Shown here: one piece after another, positions 36,457 to 45,758 of the stretch
Numbering within the stretch: the first letter of the stretch is position 1
How the letters are laid out: each line of letters starts with the position of its first letter
Source of the DNA: Annulohypoxylon bovei var. microspora
Lineage: Eukaryota; Ascomycota; Sordariomycetes; Xylariales; Hypoxylaceae
Length of the DNA stretch: 64,000 bases
Direction: 5' to 3'
Assembly: GCA_022836615.1 (NCBI GenBank)
Contig: MU405254.1
Span: 1 to 64,000 of the forward strand
Position numbers and translations under genes: made by a program
Notes under the pieces: model-generated
The model's input: the letters and a program-made list of their open reading frames with translations, nothing else
Told to the model about the DNA's origin: nothing
Database searches by the model: none

Positions 36457-37191
36457 ATGGCACTCTTCAATCCCTTCCAATTTTTCATATTCCCGTTCCT
36501 CTTCATCATCGCTCTCCCGCTTGCCCTCTGCGCCGGATTCACGACCATCTTGGCTTTTATGGTCTTGTTCCTGCGCCTATCCCTCGTATACTTCGATGCC
36601 GGGCTAGAGACTTTGCGCTATATATTGGTTGGTCATGCCGCGCATACCCGTTCCGTAGCAGCACAAAGGGCTCCTTCGATTACCCCACCACCCTCGCTAG
36701 AACACTCTCTGCCGTCCTCGCCGGAGCCTCGACATCGCCGTCGACGTAAGACGCAAGGCAGCGGTAGCAGTGGCTCTATCACACCTGTTAATAGCCTTGA
36801 TGGATTTGCCCTGACACCTAGCATTGGGCTCGAGAGAGATTTCGAGGGTGTAGGTGGGTGGAGATTAGACAGTGTGGATGTGGATGCCGACGCCGCTGAC
36901 GACCCTCAATGGTACAATCTTAACTCACGACTCGATGTTTCGGACCGTCGTCATCATGTCAGATCACAGAGCGGGGGCGCTGTGTCAGGGACGAATGGGC
37001 TAGGACTTTACTTGAAAGGTGCCGGCACGACATCATCTTGCAATTCCGAGGGACTAAGAATATATACGTCGCCTAACAGCTCGAGGTCAAGGACACCAAC
37101 GAGTAGCAGGCCACGTGGCTTCACAAAGCTTGATAGAGACGAGTATTTCCCAGTGCTAGAAGGAAAACATGCGAAGAATGCCCGGTGTTAA
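36457..37191 (+). CDS. Small conserved-type fungal membrane protein, unknown function
   Basis: Single exon, 244 aa. The first 55 residues form two adjacent hydrophobic helices (about 6-26 and 30-52; FFIFPFLFIIALPLALCAG, then TTILAFMVLFLRLSLVYF). A long disordered, Ser/Arg/Asp-rich cytosolic-type tail follows, with several SP/TP sites (SITPPPSLEHSLPSSPEP, SPNSSRSRTPTSSRPRG). The C-terminus TKLDRDEYFPVLEGKHAKN looks conserved in style. I do not recognise a named family. The layout suggests a hairpin membrane anchor with a phosphorylatable tail. Confidence 0.75.
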   Translation: MALFNPFQFFIFPFLFIIALPLALCAGFTTILAFMVLFLRLSLVYFDAGLETLRYILVGHAAHTRSVAAQRAPSITPPPSLEHSLPSSPEPRHRRRRKTQGSGSSGSITPVNSLDGFALTPSIGLERDFEGVGGWRLDSVDVDADAADDPQWYNLNSRLDVSDRRHHVRSQSGGAVSGTNGLGLYLKGAGTTSSCNSEGLRIYTSPNSSRSRTPTSSRPRGFTKLDRDEYFPVLEGKHAKNARC

Positions 37192-37627
37192 GAGAAACTG
37201 AAGAAATGAAGGACATAGTTATCCGAACTGAATATTGTTAACGAAAGAATCAAACGAAGTCGAATGACTCTTAGGAGGTTTATGTTGTTTGAATAGGGAA
37301 GTGGTCGGCGTTTTGTAATATCCATGGTTATGTATAGGTACTCGGGCTACTTGGGTTAGCGGTAGGGTTGCTTAGGTGGAATTTAGGAGTGCGGGCGGTT
37401 AAGGTCAAAAGTTATGGATAACAATTGGGGATTTCAAGGGGGTTAAAATGCTAGCATCGCATCTCAGATGTGCTTCATAACTGAATTGATTATGGGAAAT
37501 TCATCCTGAAACCCGAAACCCGAAACCATGGTATTCCAACAACGAAGAACGCCTTACACCTTGCAATAACCTCGATGACGTTGATCTCATACTACTCTTC
37601 CAGGTGAGTCTCGGTGTAGCCCTAGCT
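37192..37627. other. Convergent intergenic region
   Basis: 436 bp between the small membrane-protein gene and SPC24. Contains tandem CCCGAAA units near 37508-37526. No gene seen. Confidence 0.55.
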
Positions 37628-38342
37628 TCAAAGCGTTTGCCAGAAGTAATTGGCATAGAAGTAACGTGAGAACTTCTTGTCCATGTTTATGACATGGACA
37701 TCGCCTTTGCGATCATTACGCACAATGGCTCTCGAGAACTCGCCGTCTTTCTCATCTCGCTCTAGATCGATACCTAGACTTCGATACACCTTTAGGCGTA
37801 ACAACACTTCGTCATCAACCGGATCTCTCCGCTTGGCCGCATCATCCGGTGACCCTTCCAAACCCTGTAACTCTAGCTCTTGCAATCGCGCCGCTAGATC
37901 GGCCTGCTGGGAAGACATACGTTCTGCTTCCATCTCTAGGTCGGACACCGCTTTTGCGATACGGAATTTCTGTGTGTCAAGGCGCGAGATTTCGGATGCG
38001 TGAGCGGACGATGAATGCGTTGATGTGAGCTCTTCATGTTGTGTATGAAGGGTGTTGAGTGAACGGCCAAGTTCTACATTGTTATGTGTTAGCAAAGATT
38101 TAACGGCTTGATGAGGCACGGTTTAGGGTCATACTTTTTAGGGATGATTCGGCTTCTCTGATTCGTAGCTCCCGTGCTTGTTTCAAGGTGGAGAGCGAGT
38201 CACCAATGCGCGAGACAGCGAGTTTGTCTGGCGCAATGTTGAAGTTGTTGATTGTGTGGTGGATGAGCTACATGCTGTTAGTAATTGAATTGTGGGATGA
38301 ATAGGAGCACCATACAGTAGCGGGATCCTCGTCGAGCAGCAT
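37628..38342 (-). CDS. SPC24: Kinetochore protein Spc24
   Basis: Subunit of the Ndc80 complex that links kinetochores to microtubules; Spc24 pairs with Spc25 at the centromere-proximal end. Three exons on the minus strand: 38342-38316, 38267-38135 and 38073-37628; introns 48 and 61 bp; about 201 aa. Exon 1 is only 27 nt (MLLDEDPAT). Splicing yields LIHHTINNFNIAPDKLAVSR and ESSLKKLGRSLNTLH. A coiled coil spans about residues 45-130. The C-terminal RWD-type globular domain has LRLKVYRSLGIDLERDEKDG and ends with NMDKKFSRYFYANYFWQTL, the family signature. The gene is head-to-head with FIS1. Confidence 0.94.
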
Positions 38343-38960
38343 GATGATGGAATAATATGAAATAGGCACTCAGGGACAATTCAATATATTGTTACTATTA
38401 TAGCAATTATCGGTGTCAAGACTCGGGTCATTCAAAATGCTTTGTCTTCGTGAGGTGATTGTCGACTAGTAGTATGAATAAATCGCGACCAAATGTGGTA
38501 GTGAACAAAACAAACCGGGGTATCACCAGGACGACTGATAAGATTGACCGGTACCTAGGTACATAGGTAGGTACGTAATATTGTTCGCGATTGCCCTAAA
38601 TGGCTAAAATAATTATGTACCCATGCATACACGATGTACCCACAGGCCCACATTCAACCAAGGTTAAACATTTGAACCGTTCTGCGTCATTCGGCGCCAC
38701 ATTTGAACCACTGACTACCAGGTGACGACTCGAGAGCTCCCGCCACAATCCGAATCCCGCACCAACTTTATCGTCGCTGGAACGTTCCTTGAGGTCATCT
38801 TTATCTTCTACTTAAGCGCTGCCCGTCTACATAACATAGCGAGGCAAGCAACTTATAGCCGAGTCACCTAGTATAACCTGTTTACTTGGCGCCTCTTTAC
38901 CTATAGGAAATAGTACGAACATAAGTCTGAGTAATTTTAAATCAGTCATCATCGGGCAAG
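38343..38960. promoter_or_regulatory. Divergent promoter region SPC24/FIS1
   Basis: 618 bp between two divergently transcribed genes; both promoters must lie here. A TACCTAGGTACATAGGTAGGTACG run lies at about 38551-38575. Motifs were not resolved further. Confidence 0.6.
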
Positions 38961-39624
38961 ATGACGGCGCTGCCTTGTACGTATACTCGTCTCCAGGTCT
39001 CACGCTAAATTGCGCGGGGAATAATAAACAAAGATGTACTAACTATACTTCTTTTTCTTTATTCTAGATGCCGTCGACGCGGAAACGTATGATTTATGAC
39101 TCCCTCAGAAAACCCTTCACTCCGACATGTCAGCTAACAATCACTCGAGTAGCCCGCTGAGGGAGGCGGAGTTGGAAACTTTGCGAACACAATATGAAAA
39201 AGAGGGCGAGATGGCCGGCATCCAAACAAAATTCAACTATGCATGGGTCAGTCTGCTTAGTATGCCGTAACGACGATTTGCTCACTGTCTTTCGTAGGGC
39301 CTAATCAAATCCAACGCTCGAAGCGACCAACAGCTGGGTGTACGTCTGCTTTCGGAGATATTTCGAGTGTCGCCCGACCGTCGCCGTGAATGTCTCTATT
39401 ATTTAGCACTGGCCAACTACAAGCTCGGAAACTATGGAGAGGCAAGGCGCTACAATGATTTGTTGCTCGATAAGGAACCAGCCAATCACCAGGCAGCGGA
39501 CTTGCGCAGATTGGTCGACGACAAAGTAACGAAAGAGGGTCTGATGGGTGTTGCAATCATAAGTGGTGTCGCCATTGCTGCTGGCGTGGTTGGCGGGATT
39601 CTGTTCCGAGGCAAGAGACGGTAG
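38961..39624 (+). CDS. FIS1: Mitochondrial fission protein Fis1
   Basis: Tail-anchored outer mitochondrial (and peroxisomal) membrane protein that recruits the fission machinery. Four exons: 38961-38976, 39068-39086, 39153-39246 and 39298-39624; introns 91, 66 and 51 bp; 151 aa, the usual length. The first two coding exons are only 16 and 19 nt. They encode MTALPYAVDAE and then join to TPLREAELETLRTQYEKEGE. For intron 2 I use the TAG acceptor ending at 39152, because it gives the conserved TPL; the GAG three bases upstream would add one Ser-type change. The TPR-like bundle contains IQTKFNYAWGLIKS, LSEIFRVSPDRRRECLYYLA and YKLGNYGEARRYNDLLL. The C-terminal anchor is GLMGVAIISGVAIAAGVVGG followed by basic RGKRR. 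Confidence 0.95.
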
Positions 39625-41344
39625 AAAAGGTGACGGGAGAATCCAGAAAGGAAGCTCGGCGCTAGGTGAAAGACCGTGAGAGGTCGCTCAAGACCTCAGG
39701 TTGAATGGAGATGATGGGCTTGTTCTGGTTGGCGTCGGAAGGATATCTATCATTTGTCAAGGGAGTGGGGTGGATGATGCATTCTCGGACGGTTGACACA
39801 ACGGAACGGTTCTACAGAAATACTGGTTTAGAATCATGAGTGACAGCGTTAGGTCTCGGCATGGATACATGTAATCATAGAATCCACTCGGTTCTACACC
39901 AGGCACCTACCTAGGCAGAAACATAAAAATCATCAACTGAAATAAGGGTAATTTAGTGATAACTACATAGGCTATATTGTACTGGAGGTAGTAATATAGT
40001 ATAGTCAGCATACAGCCTTTTGTACTAGGTACATATAGTTTATCTGATGAAATCAAACTGTATATATTTTATACCGATGTAATTATACAAGTATCGATAT
40101 TATGCTAATAATAGAAGCCTCAGTCCTAATAACCAGAATAACGCAGTTCAGACGAGCGTTGAAACCATTGAATATCTCGTATGTAATTGTTTGATGTACC
40201 TAAGGTCCTAGATACATAGTACTTTGTTAAGTGTCAGGCATGGCTGATGGCTGAATCATCGTGTCCAGTGAGGTCTCTACAGGTACCTAGTCGATGCGCC
40301 ACGATTATGTAACAGAACTATTGAGTCATCTAATATCTAAATTGCCCCGCGGTACAAATTCCCACCTGTACTTACATAGGTACCTCCCTAGTTGAAAATG
40401 ACGAAAGACCGCTGACTTTGACTTCTATGCCTCTACACGTTGAAAGCTTAGAAGCTTAAATGCGCATCATTTGATGCTCAACGCGATCAAACCACAAAGA
40501 ACCTTTCTATATCAATATGCGTATTTAATATTTCCCAATATTTCCAATATTCCGGGGATTACATCCCAACTCTAAACTTTTAAGACGTCCAGAAGTTTGA
40601 CAACAAAGCTGGCAAGCTGGCAAGCTAGCAAGCCGGATTACATATGCCATATGGGCTTCGGATCTCAGGTCTTCCATTGGATTCTGATATCAGCCATCAT
40701 TCGCCGAGCTTTCCTTTGGGCAACCCTATCCTCAACTCTTCTCTCCAATATTAACGAATCAACCTATTAATACGGATTTCCACCGTAGTGTTTAGTGCCG
40801 TATCGCAAGGTGCGTATTTGCGTACATGCGTACATGTGTACACAGTCTATTCCGCATACGTATAATAAATACCATCACCGTATAACTATTCGTACACACA
40901 TCCATACATACATCTCCTGCTGACTGATATACTACCTGCCTAGTAGTATTAGTATTAGTAGTTGATGTCGCGAGCCTACTTCTTTACACCACCTCCAAAA
41001 TACGCCTTGCCGGATATTTGACCAACCCGACATAAAGGCTGCATGCACTTTAACCTCACAGATATCACATCCCCGCGCCTCAGCCTCATCAACTTCACCA
41101 CATTCATTGTTTCAGTTGCCATTCACATTCACATTCACATTCACATAGCCGCTAAACCGTCTTCCGCCTTGATCCGGCTTCCTTAGTACAATCTCCCTAC
41201 GAAACCCGATTCGCCCAACGGTCGTTTTCCTGGAATCGTATTTGAATTCACACTCTGGCTTTCCGCGCACTACGAGCAACTGGCCTAGCTATTGGCCTAG
41301 GACTCACTGCCCTTGCCGCCTATCGACAATCTAGGCAAGGCCAG
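39625..41344 (+). other. 1.7 kb intergenic region FIS1-RING gene
   Basis: Between tandem genes. AT-rich, no gene seen. Contains an ATTCAC tandem repeat (41121-41146) in the presumed promoter or leader of the RING gene, and CTGGCAAGCTGGCAAGCTAG-type repeats near 40610-40632. Confidence 0.5.
41121..41146. repeat. (ATTCAC)4 tandem repeat
   Basis: Four perfect 6 bp units about 200 bp upstream of the RING-gene start codon. Confidence 0.9.
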
Positions 41345-42906
41345 ATGGCGTCTCGAAACACTCATCTCGACGCGACGGCCGGTCGGGAAGTTGTCTATTG
41401 TCATGCTTGCGAACATGAGTGGTACCGAGATGAACGCCCAGATGTCTTAGATTGTCCCAGCTGTCGGAGCCCGGTTACAGAGATAGTATGTTTACTACAT
41501 ATTATAACCCATTCTAGCACCATACTAACTAGTAATTAGGTTGACGTCGATAATGACCCTCGAAATATAGACGATGATCAGTCACTGCCCGATTTGGACC
41601 GCATTCGCCGACACCATCACCATAACCTCGATTCCGATGACGAAGACGACGATGACTTTGAGGAGAATTTATTACACGGCCCTGGAGGTTTCTTTAGCCA
41701 TCGATCGATCTTCCGATCCCCCGAACGCCAAGATACAGGAAACGGACCGCGGGCAGCTCCCGAGAATGCCGACCAGATAATTCGTAGATTCACTGAACTG
41801 CTAGGAGATATAGGAGGACCTAACATGCGATCTGGCCCAGATACCTTATTTTCTAGCCCCCCACAACGAGTCACATTTCAAAGATTTTCTGGTCCTGGCT
41901 TCTCGGGCGGGATGAGCAGCATTACTATCAGTAGTGCTTCTGGACGAAATCGCACTGATCCTAGCCTGGGAAGCCCGGGAGCTGGAATGGGCCGCGACGA
42001 CCCATTCCGAAGGTATGGTTTTCTCTTTTTTTTTTTTTTTTTTTTCCATTTATCCTAAACTCTGTTTGGTTGTCTATGACCTCTTCGTCGACTGTAGCTA
42101 ACCTATGGTATAGAGTGTTTGGAGACATTATGGGGGACATGGGTCCTCCTCATATAGACCGTGATATTCCTAATTCTCCGAATCAGAATGGCGGTGATGG
42201 TAATGGCCGCCAGCAAGACTTTTCGTTGGCTTTGAGCCAACTTATAGCAAGCCTGATAAACCCTCATATGGTCCATGGTGATGCTGTTTATTCTCAAGAG
42301 GCATTGGATCGTATTATTACGAATCTCATGGAGGCAAATCCCCAGTCAAACGCACCAGCGCCTGCCTCAGATGAATCTATTGCAAGGCTACCAAAAAAGA
42401 AGTTAGACGAGGCGATGCTAGGACCTGAGTTAAAGGGTGAATGTACGATTTGTATTGATGAGATGAAGGTGGGCGACGAAGCCGTCGTGTTACCGTGTAG
42501 GCACTGGTTTCACGAAAAATGCGTCGTCTTATGGCTGAAGCAACACAATACATGTCCTATCTGTCGAGCGCCTATTGATGGCGAGGCTGCTGGCCGTGCT
42601 AGTGGCACAGTCCCGCCCACACAGTCCGGTCCATCCGGTATTCCATCTCACTACAGAAGATCTGCACCTGCACCTCCGGGTCGCATGCGATCTGACCAGA
42701 GCGGGTTTTCTGGTCGGCAACAATCGGCTCGACGAGACTCGAACTCTCCTCCGACATACTCTGGATCTTCGCTACCTACTAGAGCTAGAAGCCCTTCTCC
42801 TGGTCGTCGTTCGGCACAGAGTGAGAGGACGCGTGATAGTAGAGGTTCTTCTGGTGGTGGTCCATTTAGCTGGATTAGAGATCAATTTCGAGGGGACAGA
42901 CGCTAA
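41345..42906 (+). CDS. RING-H2 E3 ubiquitin ligase with N-terminal zinc ribbon
   Basis: Three exons: 41345-41485, 41540-42012 and 42114-42906; introns 54 and 101 bp; about 468 aa. The N-terminus carries a zinc ribbon (YCHACEHEW and LDCPSCRSP; Cys 19, 22, 37, 40), as in RNF115/RNF126-type ligases. A RING-H2 finger lies at about residues 315-358: CTICIDEM, LPCRHWFHEKCVVLWL, NTCPICRAP. The Cys/His spacing is intact, so E2 binding and ubiquitin transfer are expected. The long middle and the Ser/Arg-rich tail are disordered, including an acidic run (DSDDEDDDDFEEN). Intron 2 contains an 18-base T tract and a GCTAAC branch point. The substrate is unknown. Confidence 0.92.
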
Positions 42907-44050
42907 TGAACGTGATTCTATTCTGGTTCACCCAGCCCGATCAACCTTTGCACCACACACTAAACTCACATCATCTTACCGTTAGGAGTCAGCGGCGTAT
43001 TAAGTGACAGAACACACATTCGGCAAAGGCCCTCGGGTCAATAAATACAATAATGCAATGATTTTATGAATCCGCAATCACTCTCCTTACCTCCGAAAGT
43101 GTCATGTCTAAAAGACTGGATCTGGGTTTCTGTCTACCGGGATTATTATCCTAGTATCACGACACTGCCCCCATACAACCTATGGTGTCTACCTAGGCAT
43201 ATTCCATCGCCTGACATTGAATGGATAGTTCAGTGTATTTGAGAGTTGTGAGATGGATACAACTAGCAGGAGGCTAGAAACGACGCGAGTTTATTCACAC
43301 AGCTCAGGGGGATTAAAAGTGGAGACAAGAGAACTTGGTGATGGTTGATAGATCTTTATGCCTTGATGAATATTAATTCTTACGATGGATTGACAACCAT
43401 TCGCATCCGGTGTTTAGTAGTGCGCCGTTAAATTACTTCAACTTCATATTCTACAATAATATAGTATACTGCCGTCCCACCTCGAAGAGAACACAACCTA
43501 ACTGATTAATCAGAGCCATACCCCTTTAACCATTCCGTTTTGACTCTCAAAGGAATGCATGAAAGGAACCGTTCGCATATTTTAGGTAAAAAATGAAGTA
43601 TATCGTCTCCAAGATGATGAACGAAGTCCTAGCATATGTATTCAAACTCTTTATATCGTATAAACAAGTTCTTTCTTCAACCTAAGGCACTATCAATGGT
43701 AATGAAATATGCCATAGCGTGGAAATATATAAACAAGTGACCCAGATCTAAGACAATAAAACATTCACTAAGCAAGACTCGTCTACGCGAGTACGAGGGT
43801 ATGAACCATCAACATTTTTACAAAATAATCCAAAGGCCACAGAACAGGTTTTATTAGGAAAACTTTATATTCATCTTTTATCTAAACTACGTAGACTTGG
43901 CAGATCCGAGCAGCCAAGATGCCGCTGCTAACACGGGGGTAACAGACAGTTACCCCCAAGACATTAGTTCGATCCCTAAATAAGGAGTTTACTCACCTAA
44001 ACATACAGCCCGAAGCCAACCTTCTTACTACTTACTTCCAGACTACTTAC
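42907..44050. other. Convergent intergenic region
   Basis: 1.1 kb between the RING gene and the 171-aa hypothetical gene. AT-rich. It contains a strong perfect hairpin at 43935-43957, listed separately. No gene seen. Confidence 0.55.
43935..43957. other. Perfect 9-bp hairpin GGGGGTAAC/GTTACCCCC
   Basis: Inverted repeat with a 9 bp perfect stem and a 5-nt loop (AGACA), in an otherwise AT-rich region. It lies 94 bp beyond the stop codon of the minus-strand 171-aa gene, so it may sit in that gene's 3' UTR. Function unknown. Confidence 0.6.
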
Positions 44051-44566
44051 TTACCTGCGGCACATCTGGCGGTACGGCTGCGCGAACATCCGCACCGTCA
44101 GCGGGACCCAGGTGTCGACGACGAAGTCTAGGTCGTTGCCCTGCCCGTACTTGTGGGTGCTCTTGTAGTAGTAGCCGTTGCTCGCCAGGAAGTAGTACTC
44201 GTTCTCGTAGCGCGTGAGGCGCACGACGAGCCCGTTGCCCAGGCGCTTGCGGTGGCCCGGCCGGTCGATGTGCGCGCCCTCGAGGGCCGCCAGCAGGTAG
44301 ATCTGCGCGTCCGGCAGCGGCTGGCGGTTTGCGGCCGCCGCCTGCGACGCACGCCGGATCTCCGCCGCCTGCCCCGACGCCCGCCCCTCCTGCACCCGCT
44401 GCTGGAACTCCCGCTCCTCGCGCTGCTGGTGGTGTTCGCCGTGCCGCGAGGACCGGTGCTGCCGCCGCGAGCGCGACTCCGTGTGGTGGTTCTGCCCGAG
44501 AAGACGTCGGGCGAGCGCGCCGAAGCCGAAGCGTGGCGAGTGGACTGAGCTGTGTGATCTGGCCAT
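44051..44566 (-). CDS. Hypothetical protein, 171 aa
   Basis: Single GC-rich exon. The N-terminal half is basic and disordered (Arg/His/Gln/Ser-rich). The C-terminal 85 residues look folded: PLPDAQIYLLAALEGAHI, then GNGLVVRLTRYENEYYFLAS, NGYYYKSTHKYGQGNDLDFV and VDTWVPLTVRMFAQPY. I do not recognise a family. This frame was preferred over the overlapping minus frame 44128-44649 because of its balanced residue use. A TATAAAAG box lies about 170 bp upstream. The stop codon lies inside a GTAAGTAAG string (CGCAG|GTAAGT), so a spliced longer C-terminus is conceivable. GC content is much higher than in the flanks. Confidence 0.6.
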   Translation of the reverse strand: MARSHSSVHSPRFGFGALARRLLGQNHHTESRSRRQHRSSRHGEHHQQREEREFQQRVQEGRASGQAAEIRRASQAAAANRQPLPDAQIYLLAALEGAHIDRPGHRKRLGNGLVVRLTRYENEYYFLASNGYYYKSTHKYGQGNDLDFVVDTWVPLTVRMFAQPYRQMCRR

Positions 44567-44736
44567 GTTAGCGGATGAGTGAGTTCGTGAGTTTCTTTGA
44601 AAGATGCGTACTTGTTGTTTGTTTTGGCTTTGAGTGACGATAGCGACAATGAAGTTGTGTGGTGGGAGTAAGGAATAGTTTAGTACTATGATGTAGGAAA
44701 AAGGGGGAAGACAATGAAGCGGAGATCCGCATCGTG

Positions 44737-44744
44737 CTTTTATA
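44737..44744 (-). promoter_or_regulatory. TATA box (TATAAAAG) of the 171-aa gene
   Basis: On the minus strand the sequence reads GGATATAAAAGCACG, about 170 bp upstream of the ATG at 44566. AGGGG (stress-element-like) lies close by at 44702-44706. Confidence 0.5.
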
Positions 44745-44928
44745 TCCTAGGAACGCCGGGTACAATGATGCTGTTTTGGTGAACTATGCGATCGTTTTTG
44801 GAGGAGGGCGTGTTCTTCAAGCTAGTGAGAGCAGAGAGAGGTTGTTGTGGAACAACGGTGGTAAGGGTAGTACTCTTGAAGGTGAGAACATATTCGTCTC
44901 TTGAAAACTAAATGCCTATATTGATATA

Positions 44929-44961
44929 GACCCCATCGTCGTCAAACAACATCTCCGAGCG
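44929..44961. promoter_or_regulatory. Upstream block similar to the one at 45925-45966
   Basis: Contains CCCATCGTCGTCAAACAACAT, which matches 18 of 21 positions of the block upstream of the 62-aa ORF, in the same orientation. It is followed by a TCCGA..TCGGA inverted repeat. It could be a shared regulatory element or a remnant of a local duplication. Confidence 0.4.
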
Positions 44962-45569
44962 CGTCGGAACGAGTGTGGTCTCATCTTCTCATCGAACACC
45001 AGCCCCTATTAAACAGTCAAGTAAATGAGGTAACTAGGTATCTAAGCGAGCATATGAAACTTTTATCTGGGTACCTAGATAGCAGTTGATAAATGAACAT
45101 CGGGATTATAGTTGATAAATGTAAGGTTTATTTAACATATGTATTTTTCACGATAAAAACATCGAAAGGGGGCGTTTTTCCTTTTACATACCTAGGTAGA
45201 CATAAATTCACCAAATAAGTTGATACAAAAGACCTATAAGTATTACTAAACTCAACCAAACGACCATATCTCCAGTTTCAAATGAGTTAAGCTAGGATAG
45301 CTTTCTTGATGTCCTTGAACCTGTTTTAAAGTGCTATCACATGTAATATATGATGAACATTATATGGCACTGTGTTTCTAAAGATTTCACTATAAATATG
45401 GTTAAGCATGCACGAGTTGGTAAGATTGTTTAAGATTAAGTAGCAAGTAGTAATATTTACATTGAAAATTATGCTATCTAGGTATGATATTCGTTCTAAG
45501 TGTCTACAACTCCACGTGGGATATAATCAAGCGACCTGCGCCATAGGTAGTCTTAGAGGACTAGGTCTT

Positions 45570-45758
45570 TCATTTTCTAGGCTTTACGGGAATGTTGATC
45601 GGGGTACTCCGTTCAACACTCGTACTTCCGCCATACCCGCCGTCACTCTCCTTCACAGGAGCAGGAGCAGGGGGAGGGTTTCGGTGAGCTTCTACGTAGC
45701 CGGACTCGCTACCGACTACAGGGGCCCATCCCTCATACTGGTTTGGTACAGAAGGCAT
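45570..45758 (-). CDS. Possible small proline-rich protein, 62 aa
   Basis: Single-exon frame starting MPSVPNQYEGWAPVVGSESG, with a Pro/Ala run (NPPPAPAPVKES) and ending INIPVKPRK. Residue use looks like a real disordered protein rather than a chance frame. A TATA-like TATTTATATAG lies about 145-150 bp upstream on the same strand, and the block at 45925-45966 resembles that upstream of the 171-aa gene. No signal peptide or domain. The small size keeps this uncertain. Confidence 0.38.
   Translation of the reverse strand: MPSVPNQYEGWAPVVGSESGYVEAHRNPPPAPAPVKESDGGYGGSTSVERSTPINIPVKPRK

Larger units (their letters stand above)
44567..45569. other. Upstream region of the 171-aa gene
   Basis: 1 kb promoter-side region of the 171-aa gene, up to the 62-aa ORF. 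It contains the TATA box and the conserved block listed separately. AT-rich, with no ORF supported. Confidence 0.5.

Noticed and set aside
43935..43985. Possible tRNA with a TTCGATC-like T-loop near the GGGGGTAAC hairpin
   Set aside because: Stem lengths, loop sizes and conserved bases do not fit a cloverleaf.
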